Shown in pieces: positions 1 to 9,997 of a DNA stretch of 64,000 nucleotides. The notes below the pieces were generated by a model. That model was given only the letters and a program-made list of their open reading frames with translations. It did not search any database and was not told where the DNA came from. Position numbers and translations under genes: made by a program. The first letter of the stretch is position 1. Every line of letters begins with the position of its first letter. The stretch is from Akkermansia muciniphila (lineage in GTDB: Bacteria > Verrucomicrobiota > Verrucomicrobiia > Limisphaerales > BJHT01): the NCBI GenBank assembly GCA_945861535.1, contig CAMAUZ010000004.1, positions 124,001 to 188,000 on the forward strand, read 5' to 3'.

Positions 1-188
1 GGCGGCGAATTGGTCGGCGGACAGGGCGCGGCGGCCCCGGATTTCACCTTTGCCACGCTCTACCGAGTAAGTCGCTGGAGTAGCGGCCGACTACAGCCGC
101 AAACTGGTGCCCGCCCGATCCTCGCGAGCACAGACTCTCCCGCTCAGTTATTCGCCTGATACCGCACCCAAGCAGGGACGGAATAGGC

Positions 189-221
189 AAAAAAACCGCT
201 GACTCCCTGCGGAGTCAGCGG
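189..221 (-). terminator. Rho-independent terminator of the cytochrome-DUF1553 gene
   Basis: An 11-bp perfect inverted repeat (196-206 and 211-221) with a 4-base loop is followed, on the minus strand, by a run of seven T (A189-A195 on the plus strand). It lies about 40 bp past the stop codon of the minus-strand gene ending at 264. The GC-rich stem plus U-tract is the classic intrinsic terminator. The bases before it (1-188) show no gene I can support. Confidence 0.85.
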
Positions 222-263
222 CGTGAAGAGAGAGTGTGGGTGAATCTGTTAGTTTGCGGGCAA

Positions 264-3200
264 TCAGTCCACAAACATCAGCTCATTGGACAACAGGAGC
301 ACCTGGCAAAAACGCTCCCAAGTCTCCAGCGGCTTCTGGCGGCTGGCACGCGCACCCATTTCAAACTCAGCGCCTGCTTTCCATTCCCGGGCTTCGTCAC
401 CCGAGACCATGTCACCAGCACCCATTGTCTTGGCCATCGTCGCTCCCGCCGGCCTGACCGGTGCCGGACCCGCAACCCGAAGAGTCGGCGACCAGGTGAA
501 TTGGTCGGACCGGGGATTGGTGTTGCAGGTGACAATGAAGTCAATCGTGTCACCCCGTTTCAGCTCCACTTTCGGAATGTTGGTATCAACCTTCTTGGAG
601 TAAACCGTCCAACGGCCCAACTCACCGGCGCGACTGCTCACAATAAACGCCTGCACGCCATCACCTTCCTTGGAAATGTGGGTTAGAGCCGCTTCGATGG
701 TCAGAGTGGCATCCTTGGGCGCCGTGAAGCGCCGGATCACCGCCAACTGTTTGATGTTACCCGGATGGCCGCCCTTGCCGTCCAGACTCAGCATCCCATA
801 ACGCGAGTCGGGCAGCAACGGGCCACCCTGCCAAGCCTTGCCCGTATAGTGCGGCAGCGGATAGAAGCGTTGCACCGCCTTATATTTTTCGTCGTAGTTA
901 CCGTAACCGTATTTCCAGATAGGTTCGCGGGCATCGGACTTGATGCCCGACGCGGCTTCGAGGAAGCGGGTCGCCAATTTTACCTCAATCGGATCGGGCA
1001 GGCGCTGGAAAGCAGCCTGGTAGATCGCCTCGATGCGGCGCCCGTCGTCGACTTCATTCTTGAAGTCGGTGCGATGAACCAAGCCGCGCGCCAGATCGGC
1101 CACGAAGGGACTGTTCATCATAAACAGCGCCTGCTGCGGAACGGTCGAGTTGAAGCGTTCCCCCACGGTTGCCTCGGGATTGGCGAAATCGAAAGTGCGG
1201 AAAATCGTCGCCAGATTCCGGCGATCAATGAAACCGTACATCGTGCGCCGATAACTGAACGGCTCCTGGGTCAGGCTCACCGACTGCCCACCCATCGTCA
1301 GGTCCATCTTGCCACTGATCGTCAGCAGGTTGTCGCGAAACGCCTCGAAATCCAGCCGACGGCGATTCATGCGGTGGAACAACAGGTTGTTGGGATCAAC
1401 CGCCGAGAACTGCGGCACGTCATCGCTCGACTGCTGATAGGTGTTGGAGAGCATGATCATGCGGTTGAGCTTCTTGATGGACCAGTTGTTCTCCATGAAA
1501 TAGGAGGCCAGCCAGTCCAACAGTTCCGGATGGGACGGGTCTTGGGCCCGCATGCCGAAGTCGCTAATGGTCCGGACTATGGCTCCCCCGAAATGCTGGT
1601 ACCAGACGCGATTCACAAACACCCGGGCGGTCAACGGATTGTCTTTGCTGGCGATAGATCTCGCCAACTCCAGCCGGCCGCTACCCTTTTCAAATGGACG
1701 CCGATTCGGACCGGAGAGAATTTCCAAGAACTGTCGCGGCACTTCCGCACCACGGTTGTTCGGGCTTCCCTTGATCAGGATCGTGGCATTCCTCGGAGTC
1801 TTCTGGTCCATCAACGCCATGGCGCGCTTGGGTGATCCGGGATGGCTGACCTGCAGATTGACGATCTTGTCCAGATACGGACCTTCCTGATTGCGGATAC
1901 GGTTGTTGTTGAGACCCGCGAGCTGATCGTAGTTGAGCTTCAAGGGGGAATCATTGCCATAGAGAACCTTGCGCAATTCCTCTTGGGCCGGATCAGCCAA
2001 CCCCTTCGGCGCGGCTTCTTCTTCCTTGGAACTGGCTTTCTTCTTTTCGTAGAGAATGACCGCGCTCTGCCATTGCCGTTCCGCGTCCGCGAACAATTTC
2101 ACGTAGCGGTCGATGACCACGCCAAAGGAACTGGCCGGGGTGGAGAAAGCGCGGGCCACCAGCGGATTGAGCTTCTTCCCAGCGTCGCCTTTGTATTCCG
2201 CCGCCAGTTCCCTGCCCTTGGCGGCAAATTCCTTGTCGGATAGGTCATTGTAAGCAGCCCACGGAGCGAAGATCGGATCGTTCTTGCGGCCCGCAGCCTT
2301 CTTTACATACGAACTCCACCGCTGGATCATGAAAACCTCCAACTTCCGGTCGCGGGCAAATTTCTCGGTGTCAGCCCGATCCATTTTTTCATCACTGACA
2401 GACAAATCATGGGCTGCCAGCAAATAACCGAAGAGATTGGTGCGGGCCTTGGTGAGATAATTGTTCAACGTCCTGATGCGGAAGGTGTCCAACTCTTCTT
2501 CATAGGCGGCCTGCCGGGCGACAAACTCACGGTATTCCGGAGTGTCCACCGGCGCTTCCAAGAGAGGCTTCTCTGCGGGCTCGATGGAACTGGCAAACAC
2601 GCCGTAGAGTGAGTAGTAGTCGGCCGTAGGAATCGGGTCGAATTTGTGATCATGACACCGGGCGCAATACACCGACAACGCCAGCGTGCTCCGGGTCAGC
2701 GTGTCGATACGGTCGTCGATGGTATCCTGCATGTTGGCACCCTGACGCCCGAGGGTGAAAAATCCCATGGCCGCCAAGACTTTCTTGTCATCCCCGGCCA
2801 CCTGGTCACCAGCGATCTGTTCGATCAGGAACTGGTCGTAGGGTTTGTCCCGGTTGAACGCATCAACGACGTAGTCCCGATAGGTGAAGGAATAGATAAA
2901 CCGATTCGGACCCATGTTATTGTTATTGCCGCCCCGGGTGTCCGAGTAACGCGCCAAATCCAGCCAATACCGACCCCAGCGTTCCCCATAATGCGGTGAG
3001 TCCAGCAGTCCATCGACGACCTTGGTGTAGGCATCGGGGGATTCGTCGGAGACAAAGGATTCCACTTCCGCTTGGGAGGGGGGAAATCCAACCAGATCGA
3101 AATAGGCGCGTCGAATGAGGGTGACCTTGTCGGCCGGAAACGCGGGGATCATCTTCCGCTCTTCCAACTTCGCGAGGATGAAGGAATCGACCGGATTCTG

Positions 3201-3728
3201 GACCCACTTCTTGAGATTGAGCTTCGTCTGGGGAACCTCCGGCTTTTTGACCGGCTGAAACGACCAATGCGCCTTGGCTTTCGCCCGATCAGCTTCGCTC
3301 TTGAGAATGCCACCCTGCTTCCCGGTGCGGGGGTCCGGCGCACCCATCTTCACCCACGCTTCAAAGTCGGCGATCACAGCGTCCGACAACTTCTCTTTCG
3401 GCGGCATCTGGAGATTCGGGTCCAGATAGCGAATGGCTTTAATGAACAAGCTTTTCTCGGCATTGCCCGGCTCAATCGACGGTCCCGATGATCCACCTTT
3501 CATGGTCCCCTCCTTGGAGTCGAGGGCCAAGCCACCCTTGATCTTGTCGCTCTCGGCACTGTGGCACTTGTAGCAATTCTCGATGAGTGCCGGCCGAATC
3601 TTGCTTTCAAAAAACTCCGACTCTTCAGCCGACAACGGCTTCGCTGGTTCAGCGGCGAAACTTGTGACAGCCGCTTGGATGACAATCCAGGCAACCGCTC
3701 CTATTGGTCCCACTTTGCTCGTTTTCAT
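264..3728 (-). CDS. PSCyt1-DUF1549-DUF1553 secreted cytochrome-like protein
   Basis: This 1154-residue protein has a Sec-type signal peptide (residues 1-25). A planctomycete-type cytochrome c motif CYKCH follows at 52-56, with the MPPKEKLS segment typical of PSCyt1. The DUF1549 domain lies at about 178-385 and carries a second CxxCH (CARCH, 355-359) followed by DHKFDP. The DUF1553 domain lies at about 680-950. The C-terminal ~200 residues look beta-rich. Family knowledge: these proteins are abundant in Planctomycetes and Verrucomicrobia, are predicted to be exported, and are usually paired with a DUF1501 protein; their substrate is unknown. That pairing is present here, with the DUF1501 gene directly upstream on the same strand. 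The spacer between the two holds a strong hairpin, so readthrough or a separate promoter is needed. A heme-binding role is inferred from the motif only. Confidence 0.93.
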   Translation of the reverse strand: MKTSKVGPIGAVAWIVIQAAVTSFAAEPAKPLSAEESEFFESKIRPALIENCYKCHSAESDKIKGGLALDSKEGTMKGGSSGPSIEPGNAEKSLFIKAIRYLDPNLQMPPKEKLSDAVIADFEAWVKMGAPDPRTGKQGGILKSEADRAKAKAHWSFQPVKKPEVPQTKLNLKKWVQNPVDSFILAKLEERKMIPAFPADKVTLIRRAYFDLVGFPPSQAEVESFVSDESPDAYTKVVDGLLDSPHYGERWGRYWLDLARYSDTRGGNNNNMGPNRFIYSFTYRDYVVDAFNRDKPYDQFLIEQIAGDQVAGDDKKVLAAMGFFTLGRQGANMQDTIDDRIDTLTRSTLALSVYCARCHDHKFDPIPTADYYSLYGVFASSIEPAEKPLLEAPVDTPEYREFVARQAAYEEELDTFRIRTLNNYLTKARTNLFGYLLAAHDLSVSDEKMDRADTEKFARDRKLEVFMIQRWSSYVKKAAGRKNDPIFAPWAAYNDLSDKEFAAKGRELAAEYKGDAGKKLNPLVARAFSTPASSFGVVIDRYVKLFADAERQWQSAVILYEKKKASSKEEEAAPKGLADPAQEELRKVLYGNDSPLKLNYDQLAGLNNNRIRNQEGPYLDKIVNLQVSHPGSPKRAMALMDQKTPRNATILIKGSPNNRGAEVPRQFLEILSGPNRRPFEKGSGRLELARSIASKDNPLTARVFVNRVWYQHFGGAIVRTISDFGMRAQDPSHPELLDWLASYFMENNWSIKKLNRMIMLSNTYQQSSDDVPQFSAVDPNNLLFHRMNRRRLDFEAFRDNLLTISGKMDLTMGGQSVSLTQEPFSYRRTMYGFIDRRNLATIFRTFDFANPEATVGERFNSTVPQQALFMMNSPFVADLARGLVHRTDFKNEVDDGRRIEAIYQAAFQRLPDPIEVKLATRFLEAASGIKSDAREPIWKYGYGNYDEKYKAVQRFYPLPHYTGKAWQGGPLLPDSRYGMLSLDGKGGHPGNIKQLAVIRRFTAPKDATLTIEAALTHISKEGDGVQAFIVSSRAGELGRWTVYSKKVDTNIPKVELKRGDTIDFIVTCNTNPRSDQFTWSPTLRVAGPAPVRPAGATMAKTMGAGDMVSGDEAREWKAGAEFEMGARASRQKPLETWERFCQVLLLSNELMFVD

Positions 3729-3821
3729 TTTTTGAATCCAAAGATAATACCATCAGCACACCAACATCTAATACCTTGCGCCCCATCCAACCGCTCCAAC
3801 TGCGGCGGCAACAGACGCCAA

Positions 3822-3855
3822 AATTTCAACCAGTCCTTGCGGACTGGTTGAAATT
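3822..3855 (-). terminator. Strong hairpin between DUF1501 and cytochrome-DUF1553 genes
   Basis: A perfect 15-bp stem (3822-3836 pairing with 3841-3855) with loop TTGC sits 52 bp past the stop of the DUF1501 gene and about 95 bp upstream of the next minus-strand gene. On the minus strand it leads into TTTTGG, only a short U-run. It may attenuate or terminate transcription between the two genes, or protect the 3' end of the first message. Which of these applies cannot be decided from sequence. Confidence 0.55.
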
Positions 3856-3906
3856 AGACCGAACAAATCTGCTTTGGCTTACGACCGCACTGCGACGGCC
3901 AATCCG

Positions 3907-5319
3907 TTAGGCGATAACGTCTTTTACCACCTTGCCGAAGACGTCGGTCAACCGGAAATCCCGGCCGCCAGAGCGGAAGGTGAGCTTCTCGTGATCAAAG
4001 CCCAACAGGTGCAGGATCGTCGCGTGGAGATCATGCGGATCCACCGGGTTTTCGACCGCCGCACTGCCAAGTTCATCAGTCGCGCCGTAGGCGAAGCCAC
4101 CCTTGACACCGCCACCCGCCAACCAAGCCGACATGGCCTTGTTGTTATGCGTGCGCCCACCGGGACCGTCTTGAGCCGAGCTACGTCCGAACTCGGTGCT
4201 GCAGACGATCAATGTGTCCTTGAAGAGACCACGATCCTTGAGGTCTTGGATGAACGCGGCGATCGGCTGATCGCTTTGCGCCGCCGTGCGCGGCATGTTC
4301 TGCTGAATGCCCGCATGGGTGTCCCAACCGCCCTGCCAGACCTGCACGAAACGAACTCCGCGTTCCAGCAAGCGCCGGGCGATGATCATCTGCCGGGCGT
4401 GACCACCCTCACCGTAGGCTTTGACAACCTTCTCCGGTTCACGCGCCACATCGAACGCCTCGGTGGCCTCGGTCTGCATCCGGTAGGCCAGTTCAAAGGA
4501 CTGAATTCGGGCTTCCAACTGGGCTTCCGCTTTGCGCTTCTGCTTATGGACTTCGTTGAGCTGATACAGAAGATCAAGCTGCTCGCGCTGCTGGTTCGCC
4601 GAGGTGAAACCGCTCCGGATGTTCTCGATGAGCGTTTCGATCTTGGTGTTCCGCGGATCAATGTTCGTTCCTTGGTAGTGGCCCGGCATGAAGGCCGAAC
4701 CCCAGTTGCGCCCGTTGTTGCCACCCAAGACGACGAAGCCGGGGATGTTCTGGTTCTCGGTTCCCAAACCGTACAGCACCCACGACCCCATGCTGGGCTT
4801 CGGCAGGCGGAAGTCGCCGCAGGTCTGGAGCAAGGTCGCCTCGTCGTGCGCCGGCACCGCAGTGTTCATCGAGCGGATGATCGTCATGTCGTCGGCGTGC
4901 TTGGCGATATGCGGCCAGATTTCGCTCAGTTCAAGACCGCTCTTGCCCGAGGGGATGAACTTGAAGGGCGACGCCAGCAGCTTGCCACCCCCGCGGCCCA
5001 TGCCCGTGCCCGCAGTCATGCCAGCCTTCTTTTCCAACTCGGGCTTCGGATCCCAAGTGTCAATATGCGACTGGCCACCGCTCATCAAAATGTGAATGAC
5101 GCGCTTGGCCGAGCCCTTGAAATGACCCTGCTTGGGGGCCAGCAAGTTGGCCGAGGACTGCGCCGCCGCTTCCCGGACCAGATCAGGTCCGAGCATCGAG
5201 GCCAGCCCGAGCACGCCGAACCCGGTCCCGAACTTGTTCAGGAACTCGCGCTTCGTGAGGAAGGCATTCTTGAGTTGAGGCCGGTGATTTTCGTCGTTTG
5301 GGATGTAGTTGAGGTTCAT
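3907..5319 (-). CDS. DUF1501 domain protein
   Basis: This is a 470-residue DUF1501 protein of the alkaline phosphatase-like/sulfatase-like superfamily, common in Planctomycetes and Verrucomicrobia. I chose the ATG at 5319 because it puts the basic KREFLNKFG export-type signal and hydrophobic segment (about residues 25-45) at the N-terminus. The upstream in-frame extension to 5481 is not protein-like. Family motifs visible are GGQSHIDTWDPKPEL near residue 90, CSTEFGRSS, and the C-terminal DPHDLHATILHLLG followed by FRLTDVFG. It lies upstream of the cytochrome-DUF1553 gene, the usual family arrangement. The molecular activity of DUF1501 is not established; a periplasmic role alongside the cytochrome partner is inferred from linkage. 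Confidence 0.92.
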   Translation of the reverse strand: MNLNYIPNDENHRPQLKNAFLTKREFLNKFGTGFGVLGLASMLGPDLVREAAAQSSANLLAPKQGHFKGSAKRVIHILMSGGQSHIDTWDPKPELEKKAGMTAGTGMGRGGGKLLASPFKFIPSGKSGLELSEIWPHIAKHADDMTIIRSMNTAVPAHDEATLLQTCGDFRLPKPSMGSWVLYGLGTENQNIPGFVVLGGNNGRNWGSAFMPGHYQGTNIDPRNTKIETLIENIRSGFTSANQQREQLDLLYQLNEVHKQKRKAEAQLEARIQSFELAYRMQTEATEAFDVAREPEKVVKAYGEGGHARQMIIARRLLERGVRFVQVWQGGWDTHAGIQQNMPRTAAQSDQPIAAFIQDLKDRGLFKDTLIVCSTEFGRSSAQDGPGGRTHNNKAMSAWLAGGGVKGGFAYGATDELGSAAVENPVDPHDLHATILHLLGFDHEKLTFRSGGRDFRLTDVFGKVVKDVIA

Positions 5320-5597
5320 AACCGAAAACTTTTCAATTTTTCGCCGCCCAGAGCGCTTTTTTATCAAAACCGGGCGGCATTTGTTTACGGAAAGTAGCAT
5401 TCGCCACCACCACTGCAATACAATTTTGGAAACGCTGCAATGACGACACAGCAGCAGGTTTTTCCCGCGCTTGGCTCGCATTTTTCGGAGCCAACGTCGC
5501 GGTTGAACGGATTTATTTTTCCGCCCCGTGCGAGCCTGTTATCGACCGATTGAAAAGAAAATTGAGTTCTCCACCGGAATTCTCCACTCTCGCCGTC

Positions 5598-6059
5598 ATG
5601 TTCCGCGCTTCACTATTTGCCGTCGTATTGCTTTTGGCCACATCCGCCAGTCCGGATGCCGCGAGCAATCCGAAAATCATCAAGGTTCTGCCCCATTTCC
5701 TCGACCAGGCGGGCCACCACACCCTCTCCCCCAGCCTGTACGAACGGGACGCCTACCAGATGCAGCTCCGCAAACACCCGGAGCAAATCTCCGCCCTCCG
5801 CTTCGACATCCAGTGGAAGCCCGGTTCCCTCAAAGCTGCCGAGTGGAAACTGCGGGCGGAAATCCTCGGCACCAAAAGCCGCCCCGGCGAATTCAAGAGG
5901 GTGGAGCAGTCCGTAAAACCCGGCATCTGGTGGGAGAATTGGTCATCCCTGTCGCTCTCCAAAGACGCGTATCGCACCCTTGGTGAACTCAGCGCCTGGC
6001 GAATCACCCTGTGGGACGGCCAGAATCTGCTGGCGGAACAGAAGTCGTTTCTCTGGTAG
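5598..6059 (+). CDS. Small secreted protein of unknown function
   Basis: A 153-residue protein starting at ATG 5598. It begins with a short basic/hydrophobic signal peptide (MFRASLFAVVLLLATSASP). The mature part is Trp-rich (FDIQWKPGS, GIWWENWSSLSLS, AWRITLWDG), consistent with a compact beta-sheet domain that describes a measured or loaded ligand, but I do not recognise the family. An in-frame ATG at 5550 would remove the signal from the N-terminus and is less likely. It is divergent from the DUF1501 gene across a 278-bp AT-rich gap that probably holds both promoters. Coding is supported by the signal peptide and codon pattern. Confidence 0.7.
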   Translation: MFRASLFAVVLLLATSASPDAASNPKIIKVLPHFLDQAGHHTLSPSLYERDAYQMQLRKHPEQISALRFDIQWKPGSLKAAEWKLRAEILGTKSRPGEFKRVEQSVKPGIWWENWSSLSLSKDAYRTLGELSAWRITLWDGQNLLAEQKSFLW

Positions 6060-6396
6060 CCACCGCGGTCGCACCACGCCGCCCGTCGGGGTTTCGTCCC
6101 GCAAAGCCCAACCGCTGGCGTTCGGGAAGGCAGAACGACGTTGGCCCCGCGCCAGCATGAATAGCAGCGAGAAACCTTCCCCAGGGCAAACCTCCGGCCC
6201 CGCGTGCTTCCCTTCGCCTGCCGTTGCCGAGTTGAGCGCTTTCCACGCCCACAAATCGCGCACGCCCTAAGGTTGGACTTTCCTTCTACAAATCGGTTTT
6301 CTACCCTTCCCTGATTATCTGCGCCGGACCGGTGGAAATCCGTGGTATGATATGCCACCGCGCCATTCAGTCTGCGATGAGATAACCAACCTTTAC
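6060..6396. other. Intergenic stretch without a recognised gene
   Basis: This 337-bp gap contains no open frame with protein-like composition. The last ~80 bases before the glycosyltransferase become AT-rich and include TATGATAT at about 6345, a plausible -10 element, but I see no convincing -35 partner. Confidence 0.4.
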
Positions 6397-7545
6397 ATGA
6401 GCCATAGCCAACAACTTGCCGCCACGGAGTCCCCTCGCAAACGGATCGCCCTGAACGGCCGCTTCTCCGGCACTTTGAAACCCACGGGCACCCAAACGGT
6501 GGCCTTTCATCTCTTCGACGCCCTCCTACGCGAGCCGCGAGACTTTGATCTCGTCATCTACGCGGACTCGCGCTTCGCCGGCGTCGCCGCATGGAAAAAC
6601 CAGCCGGGCGTGGAATTTATCGAAGTCCCCTTCAGCGACTGGGGCCGCGCGAAGGCGCAGATGTGGGAACAATTCACGGTCTCCTCCGACGCCCGCCGCC
6701 GCGGCTGCACGCTGGTGCATCATCCGCTCACCACCTGCCCCCGTTTTCGGTTCGGCATCCGGCACCTCGTGACGATGCACGACGTCGGCTTTTACGATTA
6801 TCCCGACGGCTTCGGACTCCCATTCCTGCTGTTCCTGCGGCACGTCTGCGGACCGGCCTTCCGCCGCGCCGATCATCTCGTCGCCGTTTCCGATTACGTG
6901 GTCCGCACCATCCAGCAGCACCTGCATGTGCCGCGCGAGCGAATCAGCCGCGTCTATAATGCGATCAAACCCATGGCCGGACAGGCCCAGGCGCAAAACC
7001 TGCCGCGCGATCCCAACCTCATTTTCGGCATCAACCTCTGGCAGCCGCACAAAGGCCTGCCGCGCCTTCTGGAAGCCTTCGCCCGGCTGCGCGCCGAGCG
7101 GCCGAAGCTGGAACTCCACCTCGCCGGCCGCCCCCAGGGCATGTTCCGCGACCAACCCGAACTCGCCGCAAAACTCACCGCCCCCGGCGTGAAACTCCTC
7201 GGCTACGTCAGCGACGAAGACCTCGCCAAAGCCTACGCCACCTGCGCGCTGTGCGCCTATCCCTCGTCCTCCGAGGGCTTCGGACTCCCGGTGATCGAGG
7301 CCATGGCCGCGGGCGCGCCCGTCGTCACGTCCACCGCCACCGCCCTGCCCGAAGTCGCCGGCGGCAACGCCTTCCTCGTCGATCCCCTCTCCGTTGACAG
7401 CATCACGCAAGGTCTCCGCGACGCGCTCGACGAACCCGCCGACGCTCGCGCCCGCCGCATCGCCAAGGGCAAAGTGTGGGCCAGCGGTTTCACCTGGCAG
7501 AACGCCGCCAAGGATTACATCAAACTCTACCAGCGCTTTATGTGA
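6397..7545 (+). CDS. GT4-family glycosyltransferase
   Basis: A 382-residue GT-B fold glycosyltransferase of the GT4 (glycosyl transferases group 1) type. The N-terminal acceptor domain (about 1-200) includes THDVGF-like (MHDVGFYD, residues ~127-134) and VAVSDYVV (~163-170), typical of the family. The C-terminal domain has the nucleotide-sugar site with LGYVSDEDL and SSSEGFGLPVIEAMAAG (about 289-305), the EX7E motif. I chose ATG 6397 rather than 6352 because the extra 15 residues are not conserved-looking. It probably transfers a sugar from a nucleotide donor to a lipid or polysaccharide acceptor in the cytoplasm; the donor cannot be predicted. It stands alone, without other polysaccharide genes beside it. 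Confidence 0.93.
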   Translation: MSHSQQLAATESPRKRIALNGRFSGTLKPTGTQTVAFHLFDALLREPRDFDLVIYADSRFAGVAAWKNQPGVEFIEVPFSDWGRAKAQMWEQFTVSSDARRRGCTLVHHPLTTCPRFRFGIRHLVTMHDVGFYDYPDGFGLPFLLFLRHVCGPAFRRADHLVAVSDYVVRTIQQHLHVPRERISRVYNAIKPMAGQAQAQNLPRDPNLIFGINLWQPHKGLPRLLEAFARLRAERPKLELHLAGRPQGMFRDQPELAAKLTAPGVKLLGYVSDEDLAKAYATCALCAYPSSSEGFGLPVIEAMAAGAPVVTSTATALPEVAGGNAFLVDPLSVDSITQGLRDALDEPADARARRIAKGKVWASGFTWQNAAKDYIKLYQRFM

Positions 7546-7673
7546 AACCCGCGGCCCCAGCCAGCCCTTCCGGCCTGCTCTGGAGAAAATGCCGCGCTTC
7601 CCGGCAACCTCATCACCCACCTTCCCCGCGACCGCCACGCCGGCCGAAGCAGTTCCAAATCCAAGACTGACTT

Positions 7674-8284
7674 GTGGCCGAAACCATCGCTCCCGCTTCC
7701 AAGTCCGCCCTCCGCGCCGCCGCGCCCGGTCCGCGTTTCCTCGGCAACCTCCTCGACGATTACGTGCGCAATCTCCCGCGCTTCTTCGACCCGACCACCG
7801 GCGCCGTGGTCGAAGCCCAGGGCGACGCTGGCACGCCCGCGTTCCTCTCCACCGAGGTCACCGGCTGCGCCATCCGCGAGCTGATGACGCTCTACAAAAT
7901 GACCACCGATCTCCGGCGCTTCGAGCACGCCTGGCGGGCCGGCGCGTGGCTGCTCAACTTCGCCTTCAGCGCGCTCCTCGAATACTGCGCCGCGTGGGTC
8001 TGCCGCCACAGCCCCGTCCTCGTCCTCGCCGGCGGTATCGGCTCGCGCTGTTGACCGATCTCCTGCGAGCGCAATCCCAAGCCCTGGCCGCCATCGTCCA
8101 CCTGATTCACGACCCCGGCGGCGACCCCGCGCCCATCGTCCAGTTCATCAGCGATTCCATCGTCGATGAAAACTCCGCCCTGTCGCAATACACCTGCCGC
8201 GAACTGCGCTTCGTGCCCCAACCCGACGGCGACCGGCACTACGTTCCGCCTGTTCTGGTGCTTCCCTTGAGCTTTACGCCTTGA
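7674..8284 (+). pseudogene. Probable decayed gene in two frames
   Basis: From a GTG at 7674 one frame reads about 100 residues of convincing protein (RFLGNLLDDYVRNLPRFF, then STEVTGCAIRELMTLYKMT) with strong GC3, but degenerates after about 7975 and stops at 8054. A different plus frame then reads convincingly from about 8040 to the stop at 8284 (LLRAQSQALAAIVHLI, FISDSIVDENSALSQYTC). The simplest reading is a frameshifted or internally deleted gene; the two halves could also come from different genes. I do not recognise the family. If only the first half is expressed, it would be a 126-residue orphan. Confidence 0.4.
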
Positions 8285-8467
8285 GCTTGGTCCTTCTCCC
8301 CATTCCCGATTTCTCCATCCGCTTCGATGCCCAGGTCGCCCGATATTGTTTTGAAGAAAGGCGCGGGAAGAGCGTATGGTCTTGGCAGCCTGATTTCCGC
8401 CGCCTGCGCCATGCTCAATTCCGTCGCCGAGCACCGGGCGCGATCTGGGAAAACGGCCAGCCATTTT

Positions 8468-9901
8468 ATGATCGATCCACGCCCCCTTTCCCGGCGTCAC
8501 GCGCTGAAAAATCTCGCGTGCGGCTTTGGCTATCTCGCGCTGGCCGGCCTCGCCGCCGAGCGCGCCCGCGCCGGCCGCAGCAATCCCCTCGGCCTGCGCC
8601 TCGCCCACCACGCCCCGCGCGCCAAGCGGGTGATTTTCCTCTTCATGCAGGGCGGCGTGAGCCACGTCGATTCGTTCGATTACAAACCGCTGCTCGACGC
8701 CAAGGACGGCCAGATGCTGACCTTCGATGACGCCCGCAAGATCGCCAACAGCGGCAAGCGCGAAGGTTCCAGCCAGCGCGTGATGAAGCCCCTCTGGAAA
8801 TTCGCGCAGCACGGCCAAAGCGGCCGCTGGGGTTCCGACCTTTTCCCGCACATGGCGCGCAAATCCGACGACCTGTGCTTCCTTCATTCACTCCACACCG
8901 AGGGCGTGGCGCACGGCCCCGCGACGCTCTTCCTGCATTGCGGCGCGACCAATGTCATCCGGCCCTCGATGGGTTCGTGGGTGAGCTACGGCCTCGGTTC
9001 GGAAAGCGAAAATCTGCCCGCCTTCGTCAGCCTCAGCCCCTCGAGCGGCAACGGCGGCCCGCGCAATTTCGGCAATGCCTTCCTCCCCTCGATCTATCAG
9101 GGCACCGGCATCGGCAAGGCCGGCAGCCCCATCGGCGAGGCGACCATCCGCAATCTCACGAATCCGAAACTCTCGCCCGCCGAACAGCGCCGCAGCTTCG
9201 AGCTGATGCAGGAACTCAACGCCGAACAATTAAAACGCCACCCCGGCGACGGCGAACTCGAGGCCGTGATCAATTCCTACGAACTCGCTTGGCGCATGCA
9301 GAACAACGCGCCCGACGTCCTCGATCTCTCGAAAGAATCTCCCGCCACGCTCGCGCTCTACGGCATCAACGAAAAACCCACCGACAACTTCGGCCGCCAA
9401 TGCTTGATGGCCCGTCGCCTCTGCGAATCCGGTGTCCGCTACGTGCAGGTCACCTACGGCGACAACTCGGCGAACCCCGCGTGGGACCAGCACTCGAACC
9501 TGCCCAAGCACAAGGACCACGCCCTCGCCGTGGACAAACCCGTCGCGGGCCTGCTCGAAGACCTGAAACAGCGCGGCCTACTCGAGGACACCATCGTCTG
9601 GTGGGGCGGCGAATTCGGCCGTACGCCCTACGCCGAGAAGAACGGCACCGGTCGCGATCACAACCCCGGCGGCTTCACCGTCTGGCTCGCGGGCGGCGGC
9701 GTGAAGCCCGGCTTCGCCTACGGCTCGACCGATGAATGGGGCCATCTGGCCGTGGACAACAAGGTCCACATGCACGACCTCCACGCGACCATTCTCCATC
9801 TGCTCGGCCTCGATCACGAAAAGCTCACGTATCGTTTCGACGGCCGCGACTTCCGCCTCACCGATGTTCACGGCCACGTCGTAAACGACATCATCGCGTG
9901 A
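8468..9901 (+). CDS. DUF1501 domain protein
   Basis: A 477-residue DUF1501 protein. The ATG at 8468 places PLSRRHALKNLACGFGYLAL, a Tat-like signal, at residues 5-24; the in-frame extension back to 8327 is not protein-like. Motifs include GGVSHVDSFDYKPLL, WWGGEFGRTPYAE, HNPGGFTVWLAGGG and the C-terminal HMHDLHATILHLLG plus FRLTDVHG. Unlike the copy at 3907-5319, it has no cytochrome-DUF1549/1553 partner next to it: the neighbours are a decayed gene and a SUKH protein. A partner may therefore have been lost or may lie elsewhere. Confidence 0.93.
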   Translation: MIDPRPLSRRHALKNLACGFGYLALAGLAAERARAGRSNPLGLRLAHHAPRAKRVIFLFMQGGVSHVDSFDYKPLLDAKDGQMLTFDDARKIANSGKREGSSQRVMKPLWKFAQHGQSGRWGSDLFPHMARKSDDLCFLHSLHTEGVAHGPATLFLHCGATNVIRPSMGSWVSYGLGSESENLPAFVSLSPSSGNGGPRNFGNAFLPSIYQGTGIGKAGSPIGEATIRNLTNPKLSPAEQRRSFELMQELNAEQLKRHPGDGELEAVINSYELAWRMQNNAPDVLDLSKESPATLALYGINEKPTDNFGRQCLMARRLCESGVRYVQVTYGDNSANPAWDQHSNLPKHKDHALAVDKPVAGLLEDLKQRGLLEDTIVWWGGEFGRTPYAEKNGTGRDHNPGGFTVWLAGGGVKPGFAYGSTDEWGHLAVDNKVHMHDLHATILHLLGLDHEKLTYRFDGRDFRLTDVHGHVVNDIIA

Positions 9902-9997
9902 GCAACTCCGGCGCGCGGCCTTCAGGCCGCTTCAGCGTCCGCATGAAACGAAATCGGCGGACAGTCCCAATGTTCTGTTAGGCCACTTCACCACGTC

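Noticed and set aside
1-159. Possible 3' end of a plus-strand gene at the left edge
   Set aside because: The frame is open from base 1 to a stop near 159 but has no motif or distinctive codon bias; there is too little sequence to support it.
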